A DNA stretch of 64,000 nt from Tetraselmis striata (taxonomy: Eukaryota; Chlorophyta; Chlorodendrophyceae; Chlorodendrales; Chlorodendraceae): contig VCJN01002150.1 of NCBI GenBank assembly GCA_006384855.1, forward strand, positions 1 through 64,000. The letters are read 5' to 3'. Made by a program: the position numbers and the translations under genes. Shown piece after piece: positions 24,401 to 35,400 of this stretch. The notes beneath the pieces were generated by a model. The model was not told where the DNA came from and did no database searches. It saw nothing but the letters and a program-made list of their open reading frames with translations. Positions within the stretch are counted from its first letter, which is position 1. Every line of letters starts with the position of its first letter.

Positions 24401-27400
24401 ATGCTGTGTTTCGCACACTTATAGGGACACTTCATAGACAGAGACTCCTCGCCGCAAATGCAACATCCGTCCAGGAACGCCGTGGCAGATATCGTCCGAT
24501 CCAGCGCCGGAACGATGGAAGTCGCCCGGTAGACGCCCCTCACGACCACGAACTCCGGCTCGGAGAAGACGTCCTTAAATTAAAACCTTAGCACCGTCAC
24601 CTTCGTATCCTTGCACGCGATCGACTCCTCGTCCGAAACGTATCGCGTCGTCTGGGTCCCGAGGGAGGTTCCCCGCTCCACGCCCCTCGGCTCCCTGCCA
24701 AACTTCGGGTGAGGGAGCTGCTCGCACGCGAGGTCCATCCCCTTCTTACGGAGAACGATCTCGTTGGAGAGAATCGCCTCGTACACCACCCGTCTCCGGT
24801 CGGACGCCCGCAAAACGTCCTCCACCTTACGCGTCGTGATGAAGCCGTAGTGCATGATGAAAGTCACGTCGTTCTCCGTTCCCTCGAAATACGGCTTCAG
24901 AATGTCGCCGTTCTTATCCAGCACCAGGCCGCTTATGTAGGAAACCCTGAACTTGAACCTACCGCTCTCAAAAACGTTCCTCGTGAACGGTACGATCTTC
25001 ATCGCCAGGTCCGGGCACGAGGCGTTCCACTCCTCCACCCTCACCCGAAGAACCTTATGCCGGAGGCTATTCTGAGCCGCCGTCAACTGAGGAGCGGGAG
25101 CACAAGAAGGAGCAGGAACAGCAGGAACAGGAGAAGAAGCAGGAGAAGGTTTCCGCGCCGCCCTCCTTTCGCGCGCCTTGGGTGTTCCCACGGTCATTTG
25201 TGATACTGAGGATCAATTGACGATTGGTTGAAGGGTCTCGAAGGTCGAAGGTCGGAGGGTCGTGGTTCGTCTGAACGATGGAGTGGCTGGCGGTCTATTT
25301 ATCCCCCACAGAACTCGCCAGACTGTACCGACACGTCGCGACATAGTCGGTATGAAAAGTGAACGATTTGAATTCGAACAGAACACAACCAAGTGCGAAT
25401 GGTACCATTCAAATAAGTTGCCATTTAAATGTGCACTTTAACGTGTTCTGCCACGCACGCGGTGCGTCGCTGCGCTTCGCTTCGCTGCGCGGTGCAGCGT
25501 GTGGTCCGGCCTTATCCATCCACCCATCCGTCAAAAGCCATAAAAAAAGGCCTTAATTACCGCACCCGACCGTATCGCTCGAACACTCATCATCCGCTCG
25601 CGGCCGCGGCCGCGGCCCCTGTCGCTGTCGCTGTACCGCCCGAACAAGCCAGCCCTGCCCAAACAACGATGATGCCCACGGCCTTTGCTAGAACTAGTAC
25701 CTCCCTCGCCAAGGATCTCGCCCTCTCCATCGACCCCCTCGCCGGCCTCCTCGTCCCCGAGTCGAAAGTCAAGCTCCAACCCGAACTGGAGGGGATCGTC
25801 AGGAACCGCCACGCCCAGTCCACGGTTCTCCTGCGCCGAGTGCACCGAGTGCGCCGAGTGCCCCAGCGCCATCCGCGATATCCGCGATATCCCTGTTGTC
25901 CGGGACAACCTCCAGCGTAACGCCAACGTCATCAAGCACGTCCTCAACTCCTCAGCTCAAGAAACCGGACCCGCGCGCGCGAACTCAATACTACCGGCGA
26001 TATCATACCCGGCCAGCCCTACGGACCCACACGCACTCCAGCCCCACCCGTGTTGACCTAGGGCTTCATGGCATGAAGTTAGGTATGATATGCACTGCCG
26101 GGTAATGAGGTATCCTCGTATTAGGATTCCGCATGCACCGCACGCACCGCAGGCGACAGGTGAGTATATTTCACAGAAGGGTGCCGGCGCGGTAATGAGG
26201 ACCCTGCGAATGAGAACGCTGCCCAGCCTGCCTGAGGTCAAATGTAGACAAAACGGTGGCAGAACTATAGCGAACTATATAGAACTATAGCGAGCGTTGC
26301 AATAGGCTGTCTGCAAGTGCACTTTGAGGCCAATAATGAGGGTTCTAAGTATAGGTGAGGCGGCACCCGGAGTGCTTTGTAGGATATCACTCGTACCCTG
26401 GATGCTTCAGGCGCGGGGTGTTTGGGGGGGGGGGGGGGGAGGGGGGCGGGGGGGTCTTGCCTGTCTGTGTTGGTGCCTGCAGTTCGGCAGGTGGGGGGGC
26501 AGGCAGAACACGTGTCAGGCTGGATCAATACACACACACACACACACACACACACAACAGGACGGAAGAAAGGGCAAGAGAAATGGGGGTGAGAAAAGCG
26601 GGGGGGGGGGGGGGGGGGGGGACCAGCGAGGGTGTGCAGGCAGGGCGGCTCTGCGGCGCGCAGCACCGCCGCCATCTCGTCCACGTAGTGCACCTCGTCG
26701 ACCCCATACTTGTCGCGGTTGAACTCCGGCGAGTCAATGGCCCCCATCCAGACGGCGTGCTCGGGCGGCAGGCGCGGCATGAAGAGCAGCGACTTGCCCT
26801 GCGGGACACGGCGGCCTCCATTAGCGCCTAACAGCGCCATGCCGGGGTTGACAGTTACGTGGGTGGCCATCTACGGGAAGAAAGTACTCCCCTCCCCCCC
26901 TTTCCCCTCCCCGCGCGCTCCCGGAGGGCAGGCCATGGCTTGCTCTTGCTTAGAGGGGACAATGTGCACGCAGAACTTAGCGTGTATTTTCATATCAAAA
27001 TATGGAATGTTTTAAAAATGCCATGCGCCAAGTATTGCACAGAAAAGTGGGCTCCAAATGGGAACAATGTGGTATAAATACTGCAAGGCGTTGTGTGGCC
27101 TGCCGCAAGAGGGCCGCCGTGCGAGCCGCGTTGCATTTGCTCAGGAGGGGGGTTGCTTTGTTTCGCGCATTCAATGCTGAGCGCGTGACTCGGCAGGGTA
27201 TCGGGCTTCCCCCTGAACAAACGGAGGCGGGCGGCCAGCTGCGCGCACCGATCGCAGGTCGACAGCGCCGTAGAAGCCGTCGTTCTCGACGCCAAAGAGG
27301 TGCTGGAAGTACGACTCTTGCCTGTGGGGGCAGCGGGCGGGGTAGGGGAGGGGGGGGTCAGGCGCGCGGGCTGTGAGTAGACAGGCGGCAGCTTGATCCG

Positions 27401-28448
27401 ACCAGCTAACATGCCTCCAGTTTATATTGACAAAGGTGACCCGAGCAAAGCCTAGGAGCCTCTCCAAGGGGTGGATGTGCGCCCACTCCTACCCCGCTAT
27501 ATATATTTTCATCGAATGAAGGATGACACGCAAGGCAATCCTGCGGCCATTACGCCCTGACGAACAAAAACCTGCGCATTACTTGTAGGGCAGATATAAA
27601 TCACACTTGAAGCTGAGTGAACCCCCCCCCCCCCCCCCCTCAACACCCACATTGTACCCCCTCATTCACCCCCAAACAATCTCCACCTCGCGGTCTCGTG
27701 AACGTCGCATGTCAGCAATACGTACGCGGCATATGTCCCGGGGAGGGAGGTAACACACCGGCGTGAGGAGCCTGCGGCGTTTATCGCGATTCTGTGGTGT
27801 ATTAATAAGTTACGCGTAAACTATAACACTAGCTAGGTAGCGCTGATGCGTCTCCTTTGCTCTGGATACGCAGCCCAAATGGCGGGCAGCATCCGGGTGT
27901 GAGTCCGCATCAGTCCACAGAATTATGTTTGTGACAGCTGCGAGTGTCAGTGGATATGGCGGCTTACGTGTCATTAAACGAGGGGTTGCAGTGTTATACA
28001 GGGTGGTCATATCATTGCGTTACCCCTGGCAATGCCCCTGAAACATGCCCCTGAAAAATGGGGGGGGGGGGGGGGGGGGGGGGGGGTTCAACGCACCGGA
28101 AGATGCCCTCCATGTCGGTGCTGTACACGGTCCAGGGGCCGCCACCCTGCGTGTCGCCAGAATTCGGAGCAGTCCTCATCAGCGCGCAGGTTGATTTTCT
28201 GGAGAAGGAGTGGTGAGGGGGTGGGGCGGGGAGAGGAGAGGAGAAGGCGGAGAGAGGAGACAGGAATGAGGGGCGGGGGGGGGGGGGGGGGGGGGTGGGG
28301 GAGGGATGGCGCGCCGCACCTGCATCAGGATCACACCCGCAGGCGCGTCGCCGAGGTGCTGTCGCATCGCCTCCGCGGCGCGGCCGCGGATCTCTCCGTG
28401 CATCGCGCGCCGGTCCAGCCTGTTGGTGTTGCCGCCGAGCAGCACGGG
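18435..28448 (-). CDS. Xaa-Pro dipeptidase (prolidase, M24B), 13 exons
   Basis: Metal-dependent hydrolysis of X-Pro dipeptides, probably cytosolic (no signal peptide or SKL tail seen). Exons: 28448-28320, 28146-28097, 27321-27249, 26798-26624, 23877-23809, 23372-23304, 22601-22436, 21275-21124, 20497-20396, 20306-20234, 19253-19166, 18866-18713 and 18569-18435. The order of human PEPD is followed throughout: GIFR-QESYFQHLFG, GKSLLFMPRLPPEHAVWMG, ECRV-HKTGMEIQALRYANE, AVLHYGHAGAPN and TVEPGCYF. All five metal ligands are present: Asp and Asp in CDMGCEYYGYDSDITTSFP, His in GLGHFIG, Glu in TVEPG and Glu in GGVRLE. His of THDVGGYP is also kept. All junctions close in phase except 26624 to 23877, where a short exon of length 2 mod 3 is missing. 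The N-terminal exon before 28448 was not found. The intron after 21124 uses a GC donor. Confidence 0.9.
20617..20770 (+). repeat. MITE-like repeat copy, divergent
   Basis: ATGCCGGCGCGGTAAGAAGA is followed by ACTGCGAATAAGAGCCCGCC and CTGGCAGAGGTCGAATGC. It aligns by eye with the copies at 14.5, 15.3 and 26.2 kb. It lies in a prolidase intron. The right end is uncertain. Confidence 0.5.
22980..23205 (+). mobile_element. LINE 3'-end fragment in a prolidase intron
   Basis: About 215 bp match 56684-56890. The shared run includes TGATCCAACAGTG, AATGCTTCGGCAAT, ACTATAACGGAGCGTCGCCT and ACCCAGGGCTTTCCG, then the TTTCACTGG...CCAGTCCTG block and an A-rich end. It is on the opposite strand to the prolidase gene. 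It is a 5'-truncated insertion. Confidence 0.75.
24298..25197 (-). other. Unrecognised reading frames with a C-terminal RING finger, nested in a prolidase intron
   Basis: A 205-residue frame (ATG at 25197, end at 24580) is followed at once on the same strand by a shorter frame without its own ATG (to 24298). Codon use is strongly C-ending and even, unlike the neighbouring prolidase exons. The first frame has a disordered, Pro/Ala-rich N-terminus, then an ordered core with segments VLRVRVEEWNASCPDLAMKI and SYISGLVLDKNGDILKPYFE. I recognise no family for it. The second has a RING-type zinc finger: CCICGEE, then CAKHSICADC and CPLC. The two could be one gene broken once, or two genes. A TATA-like ATAAATA lies about 100 bp upstream of 25197. 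The compact, intronless, divergently arranged layout differs from every other gene here and suggests an inserted element, possibly of viral origin, but nothing diagnostic is visible. Confidence 0.55.
25200..25671. promoter_or_regulatory. Shared upstream region of the intronic divergent cassette
   Basis: About 470 bp separate the start codons of two divergent frames (25197 on -, about 25672 on +). A TATA-like ATAAATA (as TATTTAT at 25296-25302) suits the minus gene. A GCTGCGCTTCGCTTCGCTGC tract and a GGCCGCGGCCGCGGCC palindromic tract (about 25602-25617) precede the plus gene. Promoter activity is inferred from geometry only. Confidence 0.35.
25672..26056 (+). other. Unrecognised Cys-cluster reading frame, divergent partner
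   Basis: Strongly codon-biased sequence begins MMPTAFARTSTSLAKDLALS and continues through a second stretch with a regular Cys pattern (CAECTECAEC), then IRDIRDIPVVRDNLQ and NVIKHVLNSS. The bias is the same C-ending pattern as in the RING-bearing frames opposite, so both probably arrived together. The coding signal is not in one continuous frame, so the gene looks broken. I recognise no family. It lies in the 2.7-kb prolidase intron, antisense to prolidase. Confidence 0.45.
26180..26372. repeat. MITE-like element with both ends
   Basis: It opens AGGGTGCCGGCGCGG and closes GAGGCGGCACCCGGAG, an inverted pair. The inside shares GCGAATGAGAACGCTGCCC and AACTATAGCG with the other copies. It abuts the right side of the intronic cassette. 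Confidence 0.55.
26529..26556. repeat. CA microsatellite
   Basis: About 14 CA units in a prolidase intron, next to two G homopolymers (about 26424-26452 and 26601-26621). Confidence 0.9.
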
Positions 28449-29230
28449 CTGCCGAGAGTGAACCCACCGAGCAGCTGCTGCTGAGCGGCGACCGACTGAA
28501 CCCCCTCACCCCCACCCTCATCCACTTTCTTGTGTCATCCCGACATGGGAGACTATTGGTCTGACAATGGACTCTGCTCGAACCAATGTATCTGGTCGCA
28601 GGGTATGTACCGTAAATGGCGGCACGCGTTCACTGATGATAACAAGGAGTGCCCGAATAATCCCATCTATGGAACGGGCTGGGCGGAACAATCAAGGCGA
28701 AAGACCAAGAAATGGAGTCGCAAGGTCCCCGCTGCCGAGTTTTCCTGTTTCGCCGTGATGAGCTGGGGTGCACGCACTGCGCGCCTACCGGCTGCAGCTG
28801 CCCGCGTAGCCAACTGAGTCGAGCTGAGCCGAGCCGACGCGTATGAGAGGTGTCGGAAGGAGCTGGAGGATCGGCAGCGGGGGGCGCACCTCTCGCTGCG
28901 CTGGCCCATGTGAAAGACGTGCGGCGCCGAGAGTGTTGCGGCGGCGGCTGCCGCGGCGGTGGTCGAGCCCATTGTCTGAGGGCGGCGCAGCGGGATCGCT
29001 GAGGCGGTGGCGGCCTGCCGCCAGTAGCGGCGAGAATCACAGATGATCAGCCGGTAGTCGGTGGGGACCAGCGGTGGTCGCACGCCACGGCCAAGTAAGC
29101 GGCGGGGCGGGTATATATGCGGCGGGGGCGGGGGGGGGGGGGGGGGGGGGGGGTATTGTTGAGTGTGCCTGCTCGTCACTGATCGATATGCTGCGGCGTC
29201 GTCACACATTGCGACTTTTGACTCGGTATT
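28449..29230. other. Upstream region of prolidase
   Basis: This should hold the prolidase 5' exon, which must end in phase 0 to join PVLLGGNTNRLDRR at 28448, and its promoter. I could not pick the exon with confidence. A G homopolymer lies at about 29126-29152. Confidence 0.4.
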
Positions 29231-29529
29231 GATCTAAACTAGTTTATGGGGTTTCCCTCCTTGCCCTAACCGCTTTTTAGCTACAAGTGCTGCTCAGTGG
29301 TACGGGAACTAGGCATCTGTTGTTGCGCCCTTTTTGGGTGCAGCACGAGTAGACATAAAAGCAGCCAGAACAGCTGAGCCTGCCATCTTCCAGTTTTCGC
29401 TGCGTTCCACGCAGCGATGTAAAAACTGTCTCGTAACCAGTTGCGAGCAAGGTCACCCCAGGTTGTTCAAGACCACACCCGGCTCGCCATCCGAGTGTGA
29501 TATTCTCGTCCGTACGTCCGTGCGTTACT

Positions 29530-30384
29530 ATGTCAGATGGAGAAGAACCCGTCGTTGAGCCGACGCTCAAGTCGTTGCAAGCAGATGTGCGTGCATTGGC
29601 TACGGCTGTAGCTCAATTGACGGCTCGTGAGCGTGTTGTTGATGGAGAAGGGGCACATGGCTCTCGCTCCGGGCAGCGCATCGCGGGACAGCCGACAGGC
29701 AGCGGGGGAGCCGCAGAGCGCCCCGACTTGCTAGAGCTAGCCCAGAGCGGCCGTGTCGGAGCAAAATCCGTGAGTGCCGAGGATGACTACCTCGCGGTGC
29801 CAGAATTACTGCAGAGAGCAGAGTCTGGTTATGAGGCCGTTAGACCGGTCAGCCGAGTGCCTGGACTCTTTCCCTTGAGCACCGACCTAACGAACGAGTA
29901 CCTCAAGCAGGATGACCGGCGTCTGCCGGCCCAGGAGGAGTATTTGTGGATGTCGTGTTTCGGGGCCCACATGGCCGCGCTTTTCGTGGCTCTCGACGAG
30001 CTACTGCCCTACGTCCCTGCCACCAACCAGGACTTCACCCCCTACCTCGCGAGAGCTCGGAACCACGCCGAGGCCATCGACAAGGCGTTTCGTTTTCGTC
30101 TAGCCTTCCTGCGGAGGCTGAATGAGATCAAGCGTGTGCACGGTGACCAAGGTGTTCTGGACGTGCTGCGAGCTCAGCATTTTCAGCCGGCTTCGGAGCA
30201 TCTGGGTTCTGCGATTTTTGGGGACCTCATGAGGGACTACGAGCGTCGTGTCTTCGAGGCGACCGTTGCCAGCAGCGCCAAGGCGACCGCTACTTCTCGA
30301 GTAGCGGCTGCAGCTGCAGGTCGCGGGCGTGGGCGAGGACGTGGCGGCGGACGTGGACGTGGCCGCGAAGGTGAGCACGAGTGA
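29530..30384 (+). CDS. ORF1 of the recombinase element (gag-like, RG-rich C-terminus)
   Basis: 284 residues from the ATG at 29530. The N-terminal part has a short heptad-like stretch (LKSLQADVRALATAVAQLTA) suggesting a coiled coil. The middle is helical (YLWMSCFGAHMAALFVALDE). The C-terminus is a Gly-Arg block (GRGRGRGRGGGRGRG) typical of RNA- or DNA-binding tails. The role is inferred from its position ahead of the recombinase, as in DIRS-type elements; I see no diagnostic domain. Confidence 0.65.
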   Translation: MSDGEEPVVEPTLKSLQADVRALATAVAQLTARERVVDGEGAHGSRSGQRIAGQPTGSGGAAERPDLLELAQSGRVGAKSVSAEDDYLAVPELLQRAESGYEAVRPVSRVPGLFPLSTDLTNEYLKQDDRRLPAQEEYLWMSCFGAHMAALFVALDELLPYVPATNQDFTPYLARARNHAEAIDKAFRFRLAFLRRLNEIKRVHGDQGVLDVLRAQHFQPASEHLGSAIFGDLMRDYERRVFEATVASSAKATATSRVAAAAAGRGRGRGRGGGRGRGREGEHE

Positions 30385-30598
30385 CGGTGTGGGGCGCCGC
30401 TCGTCGGAGCTGCTGGAGCTTTGCGAGGCCACCTTTCGGTGACCGCCGCAAGACGCACCCTTGCAGCTCAACGGCGAGATGAGCGCCCCGTGTTAGGTCC
30501 TGACCCCCCCCACTTTACAGACTTCCTTTAGACCTTCCTCGGTGCGGCGCTTCTCACAGCTACAGCCGAGTGCGGCTCAACCATCCGCACACCTGCAC

Positions 30599-32047
30599 AT
30601 GGCGGCTCAACTAACCGCCTCCCGTACCATTCCACCACTGCGTCCGTCGGTTGTTACACTACGTGTTACAACTGGTTCGCAACGACCAAGTTTCGCGCGG
30701 GTACGTTACGCGCGAGACAGGCGCTACGAGCGCGAAGGGCGCGCAGGGCGGCCCTCTTACCTGAACCTAGCCCCGCAAACCCGTACCGATGCTACTGCAA
30801 ACCCGTCCAGCAGCTACCGGCCAACCGCCGGGAACCTAACTGCTGTTGCCGAGTACTTTGCGAACAGTAGTCGTACCGGTGGAACTCTGTCAGTAAAACG
30901 ACGCACTTACGTAATTGACGAGCCCGAAGTTGTCGCTCCCTGGGCTGCTTCATTGCGAGCTCGACTGCAGGACGCGTTCGGCTCAGACGAGCTGGGCCAG
31001 CGGACGCTCGACCTACTCTCCAGCTCCCTCAGCGCTCAGACACTCAAGAGCTATGCCGGCCGGCTGTCTCAGTTCGCGGAGTTCTGCCACGACTCCGAGA
31101 ACATCAGCCCGCTGGAGGCGACTACTGCGACTGTCGTTCGGTACGTTGCCTGGATCGGCGAGCGGGGGCACATCGCCGCTAAGTCACTGCAACCTTACCT
31201 GTCTGCGATCAACACGTTCTTCGAGCTGCACAACCTCGACCCAATCGCCAAGGACAGCCTGCACTTAACTTCAGCAAGGCGTGGGCTGATGCTGCGTCAG
31301 CGCCGACTGGACGCTGCCCCTTTGCGTGTCCCTCTGCCTGCGGATGTGGCTTACCGCTTCGTCACAAAGGCCGAGCTGATTGTGTCTGCTCCCTACCCAG
31401 AGTACCACCACAACTTCCGGGCCCTCCTGGCCTCGGTTGTCAACTTTATGTTCTTTGCCAGGGGCCTTACTGGCGTGTCCTGTCGAGTGCGAGACGTGCA
31501 TGTCGACGACTACAACATCACCCTGCAAGTGTACCGCGAGAAGGGTCGCGCTGGCCGACGGGGACCCGACGACCTGCGCGTACTTCTCCTTCCGGTGTCC
31601 GAGCACCCTCGAGTGGCACGTCTCTTGCACCACTTCATCGACAACGTCCAATCTGTCCCCCTGGTTACTGTTGGCTTGGCTACATCAAACTTCTGGGCTG
31701 TCACTGCGGCCGAGCAGTCAAAACCTTGGACTGCGGCTACAATGTCAGACTGGCTGTCTGCAGCCATCAGTCTAGTCAACGCTGCCCCCCATGCTGGCAC
31801 TTCCTGGACTTCACACAGTCTTCGCAAGGGCGCAGCTTCTGCAGCAAACGCCATCGGAGTGCCATTGTCCCACATTCGCTACCAAGGCGGTTGGGCCACT
31901 AACTCTGACGTCGTTCTGGACTACATCGACCCCAACGTTCTTCCTTCACCTGGCGCATGGTTCTTCTTTGGACACATCGCCCCCCTCCGCCACTTCCAAG
32001 TCCAACAGGACTCCGCAGCGGTGGCCTTCCCAGTGCCTCCTTCATGA
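30599..32047 (+). CDS. Tyrosine recombinase of the element
   Basis: About 482 residues from the ATG at 30599; the frame is also open upstream to 30542. After a low-complexity N-terminus comes a core-binding-like helical segment (LSAQTLKSYAGRLSQFAEFC), then the catalytic domain. The first Arg is in FFARGLTGVS, a Lys in VYREKGRAGR, the H-x-x-R box in SHSLRKGAAS, the H/W box in HIRYQGGW and the nucleophile Tyr in VVLDYIDPN. All parts of the R-K-HxxR-H/W-Y set are in order. It would integrate a circular DNA form without target duplication, as known for DIRS-type elements and Cryptons. Confidence 0.85.
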   Translation: MAAQLTASRTIPPLRPSVVTLRVTTGSQRPSFARVRYARDRRYEREGRAGRPSYLNLAPQTRTDATANPSSSYRPTAGNLTAVAEYFANSSRTGGTLSVKRRTYVIDEPEVVAPWAASLRARLQDAFGSDELGQRTLDLLSSSLSAQTLKSYAGRLSQFAEFCHDSENISPLEATTATVVRYVAWIGERGHIAAKSLQPYLSAINTFFELHNLDPIAKDSLHLTSARRGLMLRQRRLDAAPLRVPLPADVAYRFVTKAELIVSAPYPEYHHNFRALLASVVNFMFFARGLTGVSCRVRDVHVDDYNITLQVYREKGRAGRRGPDDLRVLLLPVSEHPRVARLLHHFIDNVQSVPLVTVGLATSNFWAVTAAEQSKPWTAATMSDWLSAAISLVNAAPHAGTSWTSHSLRKGAASAANAIGVPLSHIRYQGGWATNSDVVLDYIDPNVLPSPGAWFFFGHIAPLRHFQVQQDSAAVAFPVPPS

Positions 32048-32431
32048 CTTGGCGCTACCTCTTCTCCGTCAATCCACCGCTCTCTCCGTTCGCTCAAGAC
32101 TGGCAAAACCAGACTCAACTTTGAAATGATCTAAACTAGTTTATGGGGTTTTCCTCCTTGCCCTAACCGCTTTTTAGCTACAAGTGCTGCTCAGTGGTAC
32201 GGGAACTAGGCATCTGTTGTTGCGCCCTTTTTGGGTGCAGCACGAGTAGACATAAAAGCAGCCAGAACAGCTGAGCCTGGCATCTTCCAGTTTTCGCTGC
32301 GTTCCACGCAGCGCCCCCCCTGACTCCGTTTTCCCTCCACGCTTTCGCTAAACCATCCTGCCAATTTCGGCTCTTGACCGTGTAAAACAGCCTGCGCGAT
32401 CTTTTTGGCAAAACCAGACTCAACTTTGAAA

Positions 32432-35400
32432 CCCCATATATATGACGATCAGTAATCTTCTTATTCGTCTTAGTCGCTATTTGCAGGGAGAGCAGCGTCC
32501 AGATAATGCACGGAAAGCACTGGGGAAAGTACTACGGAAAGTAATCCACGAGCAGTGCGTGTCTTTTTGCCATTGTGCGCCTGCTGCTGCTGACGATGGC
32601 TTACTGCGATATGGCTACCCGGGTACTGATGCGAGCAGCAGCTGCGTCGTGCCGTACACTAAATATATATATAGACATGCACATATATGCATGTATGTAC
32701 AAGATATACATGTATAGATACATATATACATGTGAATATCGTCTGTATATCTAGATGTATACCTATCCACATAAGTATGGGGTTTGCGAATTCGATGCGC
32801 ATGCCCAGGCGCGGCTACACTGAGACTGTGCGCGCGTGCATGCATGTTACTCAGGGTCGTACGGCTGGGGGGAAATGCCTCGATAGCGCGATACACCCCG
32901 TATTGCCACGCGGTAGCCGTTGCCGTTAGCACTTTCGTTTACGCGAAGGCAGGCTTCTGGCGCCAGCACTTCAGACCCACAAATTGCGCCACTCGTGTGC
33001 ATAATAGGCATGGGACACCACTGCATCCGTACTCGTACCACATCACCCTTGGTACGTGTATTGAAACTATATATGTCATTCACAACCTAGACCAACAAGC
33101 CTTAGTTTACGTGTCGATGACGATGGTTTATCGGCAAAATCATGGACAGAATGCAGATGTGATTGCTGCATGTGCAGGCGAGAGAGGGTTCTTGCGGCCT
33201 CCTTGCCATAGAGCAAAGATTTTCTATAGTAGTACATGGCCGCATGCTCATGGCGCGCCATGGTGAGCCCAGTGGGAGGGGAATGGTGTGCACCTTAATG
33301 CGTCGATGCTGGGGGAAATAATGTTGGGAAAGGGGGGATCCGGCGTGGCGGCCGTGGGCATCGCTCAAGGGGGGTATGTGCCAAGTTGGAGTGGTCCGTG
33401 CACGAGTACACGCAACACACTGTCCCGCCAACGTTTATCAGGTTTCGAGATCCACTTGGCGTAAAGTTTTAGGCCAATGTGTTGACCACACGCTGATACG
33501 GACGTCATATTTCGACCTATTATTTCTAAAAACTCAAAAGTGCCTAATTGACCGCAGACGACCGTGCCGGAGGTGAGTAAATTGTAGTCTGCTCGCATAA
33601 ATTTCAGTGGTATTCATCTGAAAAATGTCCGACGTTCGCTCTCAACGCACCGAGCGATACCGCGAGTTTGAGAGCTGCACCACAAGGCAGCATTGCAGTG
33701 GCGGTGGTTTAACTTACGCCACATTGTGCACGGGCGCACGCCACTATGGCCCCACCCCACCCAAAAATCTCGTAGTATCTTCGCTGACATGTTTCCTCGC
33801 CCACTCATGGCCATCCCACCATGCAATGGTCTATGCATGCGCGGCGGGGCGTGCGGGGAACTAACCCCCGTTGTTGTGCGCTGGGGTACTGGAAATTATG
33901 GCGCAAGTGCCACTCGAGTAGGACACTTGTTATGGCCAAAGGGCTTGCTTATACGCTATGGTGATACAGGCTGAGCAAAAATGTGCAACATTCCAGGATT
34001 CAGCCAGGTCATAAACCCTATATTCAGCTGCCCTACTATTCGTAAGGGCGGATTCGGAGACAAAGGGGCCTGGGACTTATTTGGAGGGGTGTATAGAATA
34101 TATATCATAAACACGTCGCTGATGTGACAGCGCGTTCGATCCGATTGTGCCGCGCTGCTGTAGCAATAATACCATCAACAATTTTTCTTTCTACCCAAAA
34201 TAGTGTGTGGCGATATCGCGCTACAAAACCAAAAAATGCGCCATCCATGCACATATGTAATCCTTACCTATGGGCCACACTTGGCGCCTGCCCATATTCT
34301 TACCACACCCCCTTTGGTCGTATGCAAACTATCAGCAATATGCATGTAGAGCATTGAAATTAGGCCATTCGGGGTATGTAGCATGCCCTTACTATCTGTG
34401 GATCCAGTATTTTTTTTATTTGAGCAATTCATGGCAAAATTCTGCTTGCTGCAATCCTTGCAGCATGCTCAAGGCAGCATGCGTAGGACGCCGGCGACCA
34501 TGATCTCGCGGCTTCATTGCTGTAGGGCGAAGCCTTACTCACTTCTATAGTCGTGCATGGCCACGTGCCCATAGCGCGTTATCGTGGCCCGAGTGGCACG
34601 AGAATGGCGTGGCTTTTATTGCCTCGATGGTAGTGGTGGAAATAATAACGCTCACATGTTAACGCCCCTATGGAAGAAGATATACAGCATGGAGCCGATA
34701 CCCATTGCTAAAGTTGGGCATGAACATTATGACTGGTTCTCGCTCAAGCACATCCAAAACACTGCCTTGTCACCGGGTATTGGATATTGAGCCGCATGTC
34801 CCGTTATTTCCATGCCCGTGATGTGACCAAGTTGCAAAGCGTGTCATATTCACGCCTGCACTTTTAGAGACAAGAGGTGCCTAAACGTGCCTGGACGCCA
34901 GCGAGACTGTGGAATCCGAGTATAGAGAGACCACTGTCCATATTTTTTAGAATTATTTTGAGCAATCCCTGATCCGCTATGAATTTCCGGTTGAATTTGT
35001 ACGGCTGCTTAACCTGGCAACACTGCAGTTGCGATGGTATCCATATATAACGTACAGCGGCCCACGCTCACATGCTCCCAACCTAAGATCACCCGAGCCT
35101 CTTCGCTAACCTTTTTCCTCACTCATCCATGGCCATCCCACCATCTATCTAATGGCGGTAGTATATGTATACGCAGCTAGCGGCACGTCATCGGTACTTT
35201 GGCAGCAACCCATTTGGACAGGGGGTACTTGTAACGCTCAATCTGCCGCCGGGACGCATTGTCTGGCATAGCTAATAGAGTATTAGGGCTTGAATAATCC
35301 CCATTATTATGATGACTTTCAAGCATAAAGTGCAACATTCCAAGGTTTCAGGTCACAAGCCCTAGATTAAGTTGCCCTACTTTCGTAGCCTCCTATTCGT

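Larger units (their letters stand above)
29231..32431 (+). mobile_element. Tyrosine-recombinase element with split direct repeats (DIRS/PAT/Ngaro-like), no reverse transcriptase seen
   Basis: About 3.2 kb. A 186-bp repeat A sits at 29231-29416 and again at 32128-32313 with about two mismatches. A 26-bp repeat B sits at 32101-32126 and 32406-32431. The order A1-genes-B1-A2-B2 is the split-direct-repeat layout of PAT- and Ngaro-type tyrosine-recombinase retrotransposons, known in algae (for example kangaroo of Volvox). Between the repeats are a gag-like frame and a recombinase frame but no reverse-transcriptase/RNase H segment. The near-identity of the A repeats suggests a recent insertion, and both frames look whole. 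It may be an internally shortened, non-autonomous member or a distinct RT-less type. Confidence 0.8.

Noticed and set aside
26265-26870. 201-residue continuous minus frame read as one exon
   Set aside because: It reads through an intronic C-run and a CA microsatellite. Only 26798-26624 matches prolidase; the remainder is intron.
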